A stretch of 50,434 nucleotides of DNA from JBFMGD01 sp040751775 (GTDB lineage: Bacteria > Bacillota > Dethiobacteria > DTU022), in contig JBFMGD010000018.1 in assembly GCA_040751775.1 (NCBI GenBank), forward strand, positions 1 through 50,434. The letters run 5' to 3'. The translations under genes and the position numbers were made by a program. Below the pieces are notes generated by a model that had not been told where the DNA came from, did not search any database, and saw only the letters and a list, made by a program, of their open reading frames with translations. Positions 7,431-14,760 of this stretch are shown here, in pieces (within the stretch, counting starts at the first letter, position 1; each line of letters opens with the position of its first letter).

Positions 7431-8312
7431 TTGTATACATACATGATCAAAGCGGTACGGTGTGAACTGGCGGCTGCAGCCGCACTGACAGCGCTCAAAG
7501 TTGCGGCAGCCTTATGGTGCGGCAGCGTCGTTTTGTTGGCTCAGGCTGCTTACAGCGCTGGGGGATTGCTTACGGTGCTGGCGGTAATGCCCGGCGGCGG
7601 GTGGGCTGTCTCTTATGGGCCGGGCAGCCATTCACGAGCAGACCGGATCCATCTGCTCGCTGTTCTGAGCACAGTGTTGCCGGTATTGGCATTGAGCGAT
7701 TTTGTACTGCGGCAAGCGGTTATAGGACTGATTGCAGGCACACCGGAGATTAATACTGCCGTCCTGCTTGGGATCGTGTTATCTTTTGCGGCGGCAGAAG
7801 CGATTTTGTGGCACCGCTTTGCCGCCATCGGCAGGCGTTCCCGCAGCCTGGCTATCGCCGCGCTTTCGGGACAGCTTCGCAGTGGTTTTTATTTACTCCT
7901 GTTTGTACCGGTTACAATTTTGGCGGAGCAATTGGGCTGTTATTTTGCAGAAAATCTGGCCGCGGCCGGGCTGTCTGTGCTAATTCTGCGGCTGCTGTTG
8001 GAGATGCTCTACAGCCTGCCGGGTATTACGGAAAATGCGGCACTGCCGGAATTCCTGCTGCGTGCGGTAAGGCGGCGGGTATTAACGGTTAAAGGGGTTT
8101 TAGCCGCGGGAAAAATTAGGGGAAGGCTGGAGAGAGACAAATTGGTCCTGCGCCTCGAACTGATCTCGGTGGAGGGATTAAACCTGGCGGAACAAGACAG
8201 TCTGCGGGAGGCGGCCAGGCAGGCGGTGTTGAACAGCTATAGCGAAGTATCACAGGTTTTTTGCGCGGCCGCCACTTTACCGCGGCGGCGGGCCCTGTTG
8301 TTGAGACAGTAA
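7431..8312 (+). CDS. Degenerate cation diffusion facilitator-like protein
   Basis: A 293-residue protein with six hydrophobic segments and a soluble C-terminal domain laid out like a CDF (ZitB/YiiP) transporter. The CDF helix-2 motif (normally ADAxHSxxD) is recognisable as LLAQAAYSAGG around residues 35-45: Asp, His and Asp are replaced by Gln38, Tyr41 and Gly45. The helix-5 HxxxD pair appears as QLRSG. Both transport-site ligand sets are therefore missing, so metal transport in the usual way is unlikely. The start is TTG 7431 behind AAGGGGTGA; ATG 7443 is an alternative. The family assignment is my reading of the pattern. Confidence 0.6.
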   Translation: MYTYMIKAVRCELAAAAALTALKVAAALWCGSVVLLAQAAYSAGGLLTVLAVMPGGGWAVSYGPGSHSRADRIHLLAVLSTVLPVLALSDFVLRQAVIGLIAGTPEINTAVLLGIVLSFAAAEAILWHRFAAIGRRSRSLAIAALSGQLRSGFYLLLFVPVTILAEQLGCYFAENLAAAGLSVLILRLLLEMLYSLPGITENAALPEFLLRAVRRRVLTVKGVLAAGKIRGRLERDKLVLRLELISVEGLNLAEQDSLREAARQAVLNSYSEVSQVFCAAATLPRRRALLLRQ

Positions 8313-8395
8313 GATTTACTTATACCAAACAGCGTTTTCACCGGTTCTTCATTCTCACTCCTAAAATGATCACTACTGATTCCTGAGCAGTTACG

Positions 8396-8404
8396 TGGTA
8401 TAAT
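8396..8404 (+). promoter_or_regulatory. Extended -10 promoter for scfA
   Basis: TGGTATAAT at 8396-8404: a perfect TATAAT with an upstream TG extended -10 element. No good -35 is seen. It lies 33 bases before the SCIFF start codon. Confidence 0.6.
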
Positions 8405-8436
8405 ATGGCCAGAACTATAAAAGGAGGAGCCTAAAA

Positions 8437-8586
8437 TTGAAACATATCCGCATCATCAACCGGGGCGCTGTATTTTGCAAAGAGGGGTCAGGCTGCCGGG
8501 AATGCCCGACCTCCTGCCAGTCGGCCTGTAAAACATCCTGCACGGTAGGCAGTCAAATCTGCCGCCGCGAGGAGCCGAAAAAGTAG
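8437..8586 (+). CDS. scfA: Six-cysteine ranthipeptide precursor SCIFF
   Basis: A 49-residue precursor beginning MKHIRIINRGAVF and carrying the near-invariant SCIFF core TSCQSACKTSCTVG. SCIFF is the ranthipeptide (thioether-crosslinked) precursor conserved across Clostridia and modified by the neighbouring radical-SAM enzyme ScfB. Cysteines lie at 14, 20, 23, 27, 31, 35 and 42. The six from 20 onward match the family pattern and Cys14 is extra. The C-terminus (RREEPKK) is longer than the usual ending soon after the last Cys. The start is TTG 8437 with AAGGAGGAG upstream. Confidence 0.96.
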   Translation: MKHIRIINRGAVFCKEGSGCRECPTSCQSACKTSCTVGSQICRREEPKK

Positions 8587-8604
8587 CCCCCGGGCTGCTT
8601 TTTT
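8578..8604 (+). terminator. Terminator/attenuator between scfA and scfB
   Basis: AAAAAGTAGCC (8578-8588) pairs with GGCTGCTTTTT (8593-8603), an 11-bp stem with one G-T pair and a four-base loop, ending in a T run. Partial read-through would give more peptide than maturase. Confidence 0.75.
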
Positions 8605-8617
8605 CTAGGTGAAACAC

Positions 8618-9958
8618 TTGAGCAGCATTCACCGGTTCACGATAAATCATAAACAGCTCGTATTTGACGTGGAGAGCAACGCTCTCCACGAGTTTGATCC
8701 GGCCGCCTGGCAGGCGTTGGATATGCTGGAGGCGGGACACGGCAGGGAGGCAATTGTCCGGGCCCTAACGCCTTCCCACGGTGCTGCAGCTGTATCCGGC
8801 GCCCTGGATGAGATCGAATCCTTGCAGCGCGTAGGCCTGCTTTGGAGCAGCAGCGGTTCTTTCGACGCCGGTGCCGCTCCACGGGTTAAAGCGCTTTGTT
8901 TGTTTCTTTCGGAAGACTGCAACCTGGGCTGCCGCTACTGCTTTGTTGCGCGGGGCGGCCGTGCCGCGCGCAATGGCCACATGAGCGCGGCGGTGGGTCG
9001 CGCGGCGATGGAGCTGTTAATCCGTCTCTCCGGAGAGCGCTGCCATTGTGAGGTCGACTATTTTGGCGGAGAGCCGCTGTTGAACCGTGCGGTGATGCAA
9101 GAGATAACCGCTTTTGCCCGTCAGGAATTTTCTGCCGCCGGTAAGGAGATCGCGTTTACAGTCACGACCAACGGCCTGCTTTTGACCCCGGAGGTTGCGG
9201 AATACATGGCGCAAGAATCTTTTGCGGCGGTGTTGAGTTTGGACGGACGCCCGGCGGTTCACGACCGGATGCGCCCTTTGCTCCGCGGCGGCGGCAGTTA
9301 CCGGGTAGTCCTGCCGCACCTGCTTGAATATACCGGCCGGCGCCCCAAAGGCGGCTACTATATCCGCGGTACATTTACCCGCTTTAACACGGATTTTTCG
9401 CGCGACGTGGAGCACCTCTACCGGTTGGGCTTCCGTTATATATCCATGGAGCCGGTAATAGATGCGCCTGATCAGGATTATGCCTTGAGCGAGGCGGACC
9501 TCCCGGAACTGGAGCGGGAATATGAAAAGTTGGCCGCATTTTACCTTGAATGTGCGGCGGCCGGCGATCCTTTCTCATTTTTCCATTTCGCGATCGACTT
9601 GGAAAAGGGACCCTGCCTGCCGAAAAGGCTATCCGGGTGCGGTGCCGGCCGGGAGTACCTGGCCGTAACCGCCGACGGTTCGATCTATCCATGCCACCAG
9701 TTGGCGGGACGCCCGGAACTGCGCATGGGCCACGTGCACGAGCCGGAAAATTTCAACCCGGCACTGCCTGAATCGTTTATCCCGGCGGGCCCGCTGCAGG
9801 GGCAATGCCGGCATTGCTGGGCCCGCTATTACTGCGGCGGCGGCTGCCGGGCCGCGTCTTACCTGAACAGCAAACCGGGAGAACCCTATCCCCTGGAGTG
9901 CGCCCTGCAGCGTAAACGCCTCGAATGCGCCCTCTACCTGCACGCCGCGCAATTTTGA
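8618..9958 (+). CDS. scfB: SCIFF radical-SAM maturase
   Basis: Radical-SAM/SPASM enzyme that installs Cys-to-alpha- or gamma-carbon thioether links in SCIFF. About 446 residues: an N-terminal peptide-recognition region (IHRFTINHKQLVFDV), the radical-SAM cluster motif C101-x3-C105-x2-C108 (CNLGCRYCF), the GGEPLL segment, and a C-terminal SPASM region with Cys-rich motifs (CGAGREYLAVTADG, CRHCWARYYCGGGC). I place the start at TTG 8618, which has AGGTGA five bases upstream; GTG 8609 lacks a site. It follows scfA through an attenuator. Confidence 0.95.
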   Translation: MSSIHRFTINHKQLVFDVESNALHEFDPAAWQALDMLEAGHGREAIVRALTPSHGAAAVSGALDEIESLQRVGLLWSSSGSFDAGAAPRVKALCLFLSEDCNLGCRYCFVARGGRAARNGHMSAAVGRAAMELLIRLSGERCHCEVDYFGGEPLLNRAVMQEITAFARQEFSAAGKEIAFTVTTNGLLLTPEVAEYMAQESFAAVLSLDGRPAVHDRMRPLLRGGGSYRVVLPHLLEYTGRRPKGGYYIRGTFTRFNTDFSRDVEHLYRLGFRYISMEPVIDAPDQDYALSEADLPELEREYEKLAAFYLECAAAGDPFSFFHFAIDLEKGPCLPKRLSGCGAGREYLAVTADGSIYPCHQLAGRPELRMGHVHEPENFNPALPESFIPAGPLQGQCRHCWARYYCGGGCRAASYLNSKPGEPYPLECALQRKRLECALYLHAAQF

Positions 9959-9978
9959 AAGGAAGTGCCTAAAGCGTT

Positions 9979-11328
9979 TTGGATCTGATTACCTTAAACT
10001 GGGAAGAAAAAATAGGCAAAGAAGGGCCGCTGGCGCGGCGGATGCGGCCGGATAACCTGGCCCAGTTTGCCGGACAGGAATCTATTCTCGGAGAAGGAAA
10101 ACCGTTGCGGCGCCTGATTGACGGGGACAGGCTGGTATCGATGCTCTTCTTCGGCCCGCCGGGAACGGGAAAGACCACCCTGGCCCACATTATCGCCTCC
10201 ACAACGCGCTGTGCTTTTGTGCAGTTGAATGCCGTATCAGCCGGAGTGAAGGACTTACGCCAGGTGATCGCCGAAGCAGTGGAGCGCTGGGCCGGTTTCA
10301 GCAAGCGCACGATCCTGTTTATCGACGAGATCCATCGTTTCACAAAGGCGCAGCAGGATGCCCTCCTGGCGGCGGTGGAGCAGGGTACGGTCATCTTCAT
10401 CGGGGCGACCACGGAGAACCCCTTTTTTTATCTAACCGGTCCCTTATTATCACGCACGCGCCTATTTATATTTGAACCTCTGAGCAGCGCAGTGATCCTG
10501 GAGCTGCTCCAGCGCGCCCTGGTTGACCGGGAGAAAGGCCTGGGGCAACTGCCGGTGGAAGCGGCGCCTGAAGCGCTGCGCTACCTGGCCGACCAGGCCA
10601 ACGGCGATGCCCGGACGGCTTTAAACGCCCTGGAGCTGGCGGCCACGGCGTTCTATGAGCCGGAAGCAAAGATAACAGTTACGCTGGAAGCGGCGCAAGA
10701 AGCGCTGCAAAGCCGGGCCCTGGCTTACGATCGGGACGGCGACAATCACTACGACATCGCTTCGGCTTTGATCAAATCTATTCGCGGCTCGGATCCCGAT
10801 GCCGCGCTTTACTGGATGGCTCGCATGCTCAAAGGGGGCGAGGACCCCCTTTTTATCGCCCGGCGACTAATTATCAGTGCCGCGGAGGATATCGGTAACG
10901 CCGACCCGCGTGCCCTGCAGGTGGCGGTGGCGGCGGCACAGGCTGTGCAGATGATCGGCCTGCCTGAAGGGAGAATTCCCCTGGCCCAGGCTGTTACTTA
11001 CCTGGCCGCCGTTCCCAAAAGCAACGCTGCTTACCTGGGCATCGAGGCGGCGCGGCAAGCTGTGGAAGAGGAGTGCAATGAGAGCGTGCCCGTCCATCTG
11101 CGCGACAGCAGCTACCGCGGAGCTGGGAGGCTGGGACACGGCCGGGGTTACCGCTATCCGCACGATTATCCGGGTCATTTTGTACGGCAAAGCTACCTGC
11201 CGGCGAGCCTGCAAGGGAAGACCTTTTACAAACCGACAGCGAGCGGTTTCGAAAAGCAGATCAAGGATCGTCTGGAGCGGCTGCGCGGTAGCGGCACCCG
11301 CCCGGAGAACGGCAATGAAAATGAGTGA
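9979..11328 (+). CDS. rarA: Replication-associated recombination protein RarA (MgsA)
   Basis: AAA+ ATPase of the clamp-loader family that acts at stalled forks. 449 residues: RRMRPDNLAQFAGQ opening, Walker A GPPGTGKTT, Walker B LFIDEIHRF, sensor FIGATTENPFF, then the MgsA C-terminal tetramerisation domain (YDRDGDNHYDIASALIKSIRGSDPDAALY). The start is TTG 9979 with GGAAGTG upstream. Its end overlaps the start of yigZ by 14 bases. Confidence 0.95.
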   Translation: MDLITLNWEEKIGKEGPLARRMRPDNLAQFAGQESILGEGKPLRRLIDGDRLVSMLFFGPPGTGKTTLAHIIASTTRCAFVQLNAVSAGVKDLRQVIAEAVERWAGFSKRTILFIDEIHRFTKAQQDALLAAVEQGTVIFIGATTENPFFYLTGPLLSRTRLFIFEPLSSAVILELLQRALVDREKGLGQLPVEAAPEALRYLADQANGDARTALNALELAATAFYEPEAKITVTLEAAQEALQSRALAYDRDGDNHYDIASALIKSIRGSDPDAALYWMARMLKGGEDPLFIARRLIISAAEDIGNADPRALQVAVAAAQAVQMIGLPEGRIPLAQAVTYLAAVPKSNAAYLGIEAARQAVEEECNESVPVHLRDSSYRGAGRLGHGRGYRYPHDYPGHFVRQSYLPASLQGKTFYKPTASGFEKQIKDRLERLRGSGTRPENGNENE

Positions 11329-11995
11329 TTGCCGCTATTTCACCCTTACCGGGACGGTGCGCGTTCAGTTTTCAGTAGAGGGTTCCCGCTTTATCGCCAC
11401 CATGACGCCGGCGGCTTCTGAAGAAACGGCGCGCGCGGTTTTAGAAACGATCCGGAGAGAATTCCCCGACGCCACGCATCATACCTTCGCTTACCGGATC
11501 GGGATTGGCCCGGATTTGATCGAGCGCGCCGGTGATGATCGGGAACCGGCCGGCACGGCCGGCCTGCCGATGCTGCAAGTGTTGACGGGCGCGGCGCTGT
11601 CCGGGGTGATCGTTGTCGGCACACGCTATTTTGGCGGGATCAAACTGGGCATCGGCGGCCTGGCCCGCGCCTATCGCGGCTGCGCCAAGGCCTGCCTGGA
11701 GCAGGCGACCCTGGTTGAGCGCGAGACGCCGGCTTATTACCGAATTACGCTAGCCTATGAAGACCTGGGCGCCATGACCCGGCATATTCAAACCCTCGGT
11801 GGGGAGATAATAAGTGTTGATTATGCAGCGGCAGTGACGCTGGCTGCGGCGGTGCCGGCTTCAGCGGTTGCGGCCCTGGTGGACGGGGTGATGGAAATTT
11901 CCCGGGGCCGGGGCTGCTATGAAGAATGTGAGCAGCGATCAGGTGTTATGAATTCCGGATACCTGAATAAGTCAATATCAAGCAAGCAGCTATGA
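11315..11995 (+). CDS. YigZ/IMPACT (UPF0029) family protein
   Basis: About 226 residues with the UPF0029 N-terminal domain (EGSRFIATMTPAASEE, then FPDATHHTFAYRIG, then VVGTRYFGGIKLGIGGLARAYR) and the DUF1949 C-terminal domain. Family members are linked to translation-stress regulation; the exact bacterial role is unclear. The start is ATG 11315 after CCGGAGAA, overlapping rarA. A much longer frame is open upstream but lies inside rarA and is not real protein. Confidence 0.9.
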   Translation: MKMSDCRYFTLTGTVRVQFSVEGSRFIATMTPAASEETARAVLETIRREFPDATHHTFAYRIGIGPDLIERAGDDREPAGTAGLPMLQVLTGAALSGVIVVGTRYFGGIKLGIGGLARAYRGCAKACLEQATLVERETPAYYRITLAYEDLGAMTRHIQTLGGEIISVDYAAAVTLAAAVPASAVAALVDGVMEISRGRGCYEECEQRSGVMNSGYLNKSISSKQL

Positions 11996-12008
11996 GGTGT
12001 AAAAGATC

Positions 12009-13100
12009 GTGAGAAACAAAGGACGGGTGGCCATAGCCATGAGCGGTGGAGTGGACAGCTCCGTGGCGGCGGCGCTCTTGCGGAAGGCGGGGTGGGAAGT
12101 GATCGGGGTTACCCTGCGTCTCTGGGAAGAGGAGCAGGCCGATCTTACCGCGGCCGCACGCGGTTGTTGCGCCTGGGAAGCGGTCCAGGACGCCCGGCGC
12201 GCGGCCCAATCCCTCGGTATCGACCATTATGTTCTGAATATGAAAGAGTTGTTCAGGAAAGAAGTGGTCGCCGATTTTATCTCTGAATACCGGACGGGAC
12301 GAACCCCCAATCCTTGCATCGTCTGCAACAGCCGGGTCAAATTTTCGGCACTACTGCAAAAGGCGCTTGAAATGGAAGCCTCAAACCTGGCGACCGGTCA
12401 TTACGCGCGATTGGCTTATGGTGATGCCGGCGGGCGCATTCTGCTTAAAAAAGGGTTGGACAGCTGGAAAGACCAGTCCTATATGCTCTACAATCTGACC
12501 CAGGAGCAGCTGCGGCGCTGCCTCTTCCCCCTGGGTGCGATGACCAAGGAGCAGGTGCGGCACAAGGCTGCCTCTCTTGGCCTCGACGTGGCCCGTAAAC
12601 CGGACAGCCAGGAAATCTGCTTTATCCCTGACAACGATTACCGGAGTTTTTTACGCCGCTGCGGTGTTCCGGCTGAACCGGGACCGATCGTCGACCGGCG
12701 GGGAGATCGTTTGGGCACCCATACCGGCCTCGCTTTTTACACGATCGGGCAGCGGCGCGGCCTGGGGCTTACTGCGCCAAAGCCGCTTTACGTTCTGGAG
12801 ATTCGCACCCGGGACAATACCCTGGTGGTCGGCGAAAGAGAGGAACTCTTCCGCGAGGGGGCTGAAATTGAAGAGGTGAACCTGATCGCTTTTCCGGAAC
12901 TGGATCGGGTGCATCGGGTCTCGGTAAAAATTCGCTACCGCACCGCCGCGGTTCCCGCAATACTTAAGCCGTTACCGGGTAATGGGATGGCCCGGGTTGT
13001 CTTCGAGCAGCCCCAGGCGGCGGTAACGCCGGGCCAGGCCGCCGTATTTTACCAAGAAGACCTGGTAATCGGGGGCGGGATCATTAAAGAAGCGCTGTAA
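12009..13100 (+). CDS. mnmA: tRNA-specific 2-thiouridylase MnmA
   Basis: Adds sulfur at C2 of wobble uridine-34 in tRNA Lys/Glu/Gln. 363 residues with the PP-loop SGGVDSS at the N-terminus and the two catalytic cysteines Cys103 (NPCIVCN) and Cys204 (SQEICFIP), followed by the C-terminal beta-barrel. The start is GTG 12009, with weak AGGTGTAAAAG upstream. In many relatives iscS/iscU precede mnmA; here rarA and yigZ do, so the sulfur donor must be encoded elsewhere. Confidence 0.97.
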   Translation: MRNKGRVAIAMSGGVDSSVAAALLRKAGWEVIGVTLRLWEEEQADLTAAARGCCAWEAVQDARRAAQSLGIDHYVLNMKELFRKEVVADFISEYRTGRTPNPCIVCNSRVKFSALLQKALEMEASNLATGHYARLAYGDAGGRILLKKGLDSWKDQSYMLYNLTQEQLRRCLFPLGAMTKEQVRHKAASLGLDVARKPDSQEICFIPDNDYRSFLRRCGVPAEPGPIVDRRGDRLGTHTGLAFYTIGQRRGLGLTAPKPLYVLEIRTRDNTLVVGEREELFREGAEIEEVNLIAFPELDRVHRVSVKIRYRTAAVPAILKPLPGNGMARVVFEQPQAAVTPGQAAVFYQEDLVIGGGIIKEAL

Positions 13101-13205
13101 GCAGAAAGAAGCACAGGTACTACCGGCTATATAAGGATATGTTTTGGGTATAAAATTATTAAAAACGGGCATAATACCTGGAAAAATATAGTGTTTTTCT
13201 AGGAT

Positions 13206-13388
13206 GTGTTTTTTAAAGCAATGCAGTGCCCGTTATGTCACACCATGGATACCGGAAAAGTAGGCACAAATCAGTATTACTGCTGGCAGTGCCTGATGGA
13301 ATTTAAAACAAATGCCCAACAGCAAGCCAGAATGTATTACGTTGAGGCCGACGGTTCATTAATCCCGGTTGTGCTCAAACAGGAGTAA
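13206..13388 (+). CDS. Small zinc-ribbon protein
   Basis: About 60 residues (55 if ATG 13221 is used). It has two CxxC knuckles, CPLC and CWQC, 15 residues apart, typical of a structural zinc ribbon, and a short beta-rich tail. I recognise no specific family. GTG 13206 gives the longest form, but the ribosome site is poor for both starts. It lies between mnmA and the AI-2E transporter on the same strand. Confidence 0.65.
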   Translation: MFFKAMQCPLCHTMDTGKVGTNQYYCWQCLMEFKTNAQQQARMYYVEADGSLIPVVLKQE

Positions 13389-13566
13389 AGCTAACCGGCG
13401 CTTCCCCGTTTAACCCCCTTCCTTGCTGTATTAATTTACTCTAAATCAAGAATATATATTATGGAAGGTCCGCGAGGCGAACCGGGTTAAATTTTGTTTG
13501 CCCGGATGGAAAGGTGAATGTACTCCGCCGGTTTTATGAGCAAGAGGGGAAAGACTGGGGTGAACG

Positions 13567-14640
13567 GTGGTGGTGAAAAATAGAATAAGAGTTATGACCC
13601 GCTGGGAACGGATCGCAGCCGCGGTTACGGGTGGAATGTTGGTCCTCCTGGTGCTGATCTGGATTATCAAGGTACGGCAGTCCTTATTTATTGTCCTGAC
13701 TCCTTTTCTGGTTTCACTGATCCTGGCTTACTTGTTGGCGCCGCTGGTCCATTTTATGGAACGGCGCCACATTTCCCGTGTCGTTGCCATTATGGTGCTC
13801 TACCTACTCTTCGCTATAATCATCTTTATTTTTTGCGTCCGGGGTGTCCCGCTGCTGCTCGATGATATTCAAGAATTGGGCGAAAGGTTGCCTGAATATG
13901 CCGAGAATCTGCAAGATTTTACCCAGCACCTGCAAGAGGATTACCGTCGGTTTAACCTGCCTCCCAATGTGCGTGAGATAATCGACAACAATATTAGTGA
14001 TCTGGAAGGAATCCTCGCTGATCAATTGAAGCACGCCTACAACTTTTTGATTGATCTTTTCGGCCGGGTCTTGTTATTTTTACTCGTACCGATCCTGACC
14101 TATTATTTTTTGAAAGACGAGATCCTAATCAAGAATAATTTGAGAAGACTTTTTCCGCGCGGCATCAGGCAGCGCCTGGTGTCCCTCTCCAGTGATATTG
14201 ACAAGGCCCTGGGCGCTTTTATCCGGGGCGCGCTGGTGGTGAGTTTGCTGGTCGGTGTTATTTCCTATTTCGGCTTGCTCTTGCTTGACGTCAGCTTTCC
14301 CCTGGTGATGGCTATGATAATCGGCATCACCAACATGATTCCCTACATTGGACCGATTATCGGGGCTGTGCCGGCTTTGCTGGTGGCCCTTCTTGATTCG
14401 CCGTTATTATTCTTCAAGGTGCTGCTCCTGATCTTCATCGTGCAGCAGGTGGAATCACACCTGGTGGGGCCGTATATTATCGGGAAAAGCATCAGCCTGC
14501 ATCCGATGCTGGTTATTCTGGTGCTGTTGCTCGGTGGTAAACTGTTCGGTTTTACCGGTCTGATTTTAGCCGTGCCGGCAACCATAGTAATCCGCATTAT
14601 CGGCCGGCACCTGCTGGCCTATGCGAGCTCCGCGAGATAG
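13567..14640 (+). CDS. AI-2E family transporter (PF01594)
   Basis: A 357-residue polytopic membrane protein with about eight transmembrane helices and the family signatures near PFLVSLILAYLLAPLVHFMERR, FFLVPILTYYFLKD-like (LLVPILTYYFLKDE) and GITNMIPYIGPIIGAVPALL. In Clostridia this gene commonly lies upstream of alaS and the substrate is not established. Start is within a run of three GTG codons at 13567-13575, preceded by GGGGTGAA. Confidence 0.92.
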   Translation: MVVKNRIRVMTRWERIAAAVTGGMLVLLVLIWIIKVRQSLFIVLTPFLVSLILAYLLAPLVHFMERRHISRVVAIMVLYLLFAIIIFIFCVRGVPLLLDDIQELGERLPEYAENLQDFTQHLQEDYRRFNLPPNVREIIDNNISDLEGILADQLKHAYNFLIDLFGRVLLFLLVPILTYYFLKDEILIKNNLRRLFPRGIRQRLVSLSSDIDKALGAFIRGALVVSLLVGVISYFGLLLLDVSFPLVMAMIIGITNMIPYIGPIIGAVPALLVALLDSPLLFFKVLLLIFIVQQVESHLVGPYIIGKSISLHPMLVILVLLLGGKLFGFTGLILAVPATIVIRIIGRHLLAYASSAR

Positions 14641-14702
14641 CCGGTGCATTCGAGCGGAATAATCTATCGAGATTGGCAGCGGCAGGTGAAACTGTCATTT
14701 TA

Positions 14703-14732
14703 TTGACACGTTTACTGCTGAAAAGATATAAT
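14703..14732 (+). promoter_or_regulatory. Sigma-A-type promoter of alaS
   Basis: Perfect TTGACA (14703-14708) and TATAAT (14727-14732) with an 18-base spacer, 28 bases before the alaS start. The leader is too short for a T-box. Confidence 0.85.
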
Positions 14733-14760
14733 TATTGTGGTTCTACAGGGGGGGTACAGG

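Noticed and set aside
11078..11314. Long N-terminal extension of the YigZ protein
   Set aside because: It lies inside rarA in another phase; UPF0029 homology begins after 11315 and a ribosome site precedes ATG 11315.
14641..14760. T-box leader before alaS
   Set aside because: The promoter at 14703-14732 leaves a leader of about 25 bases, too short for a T-box.
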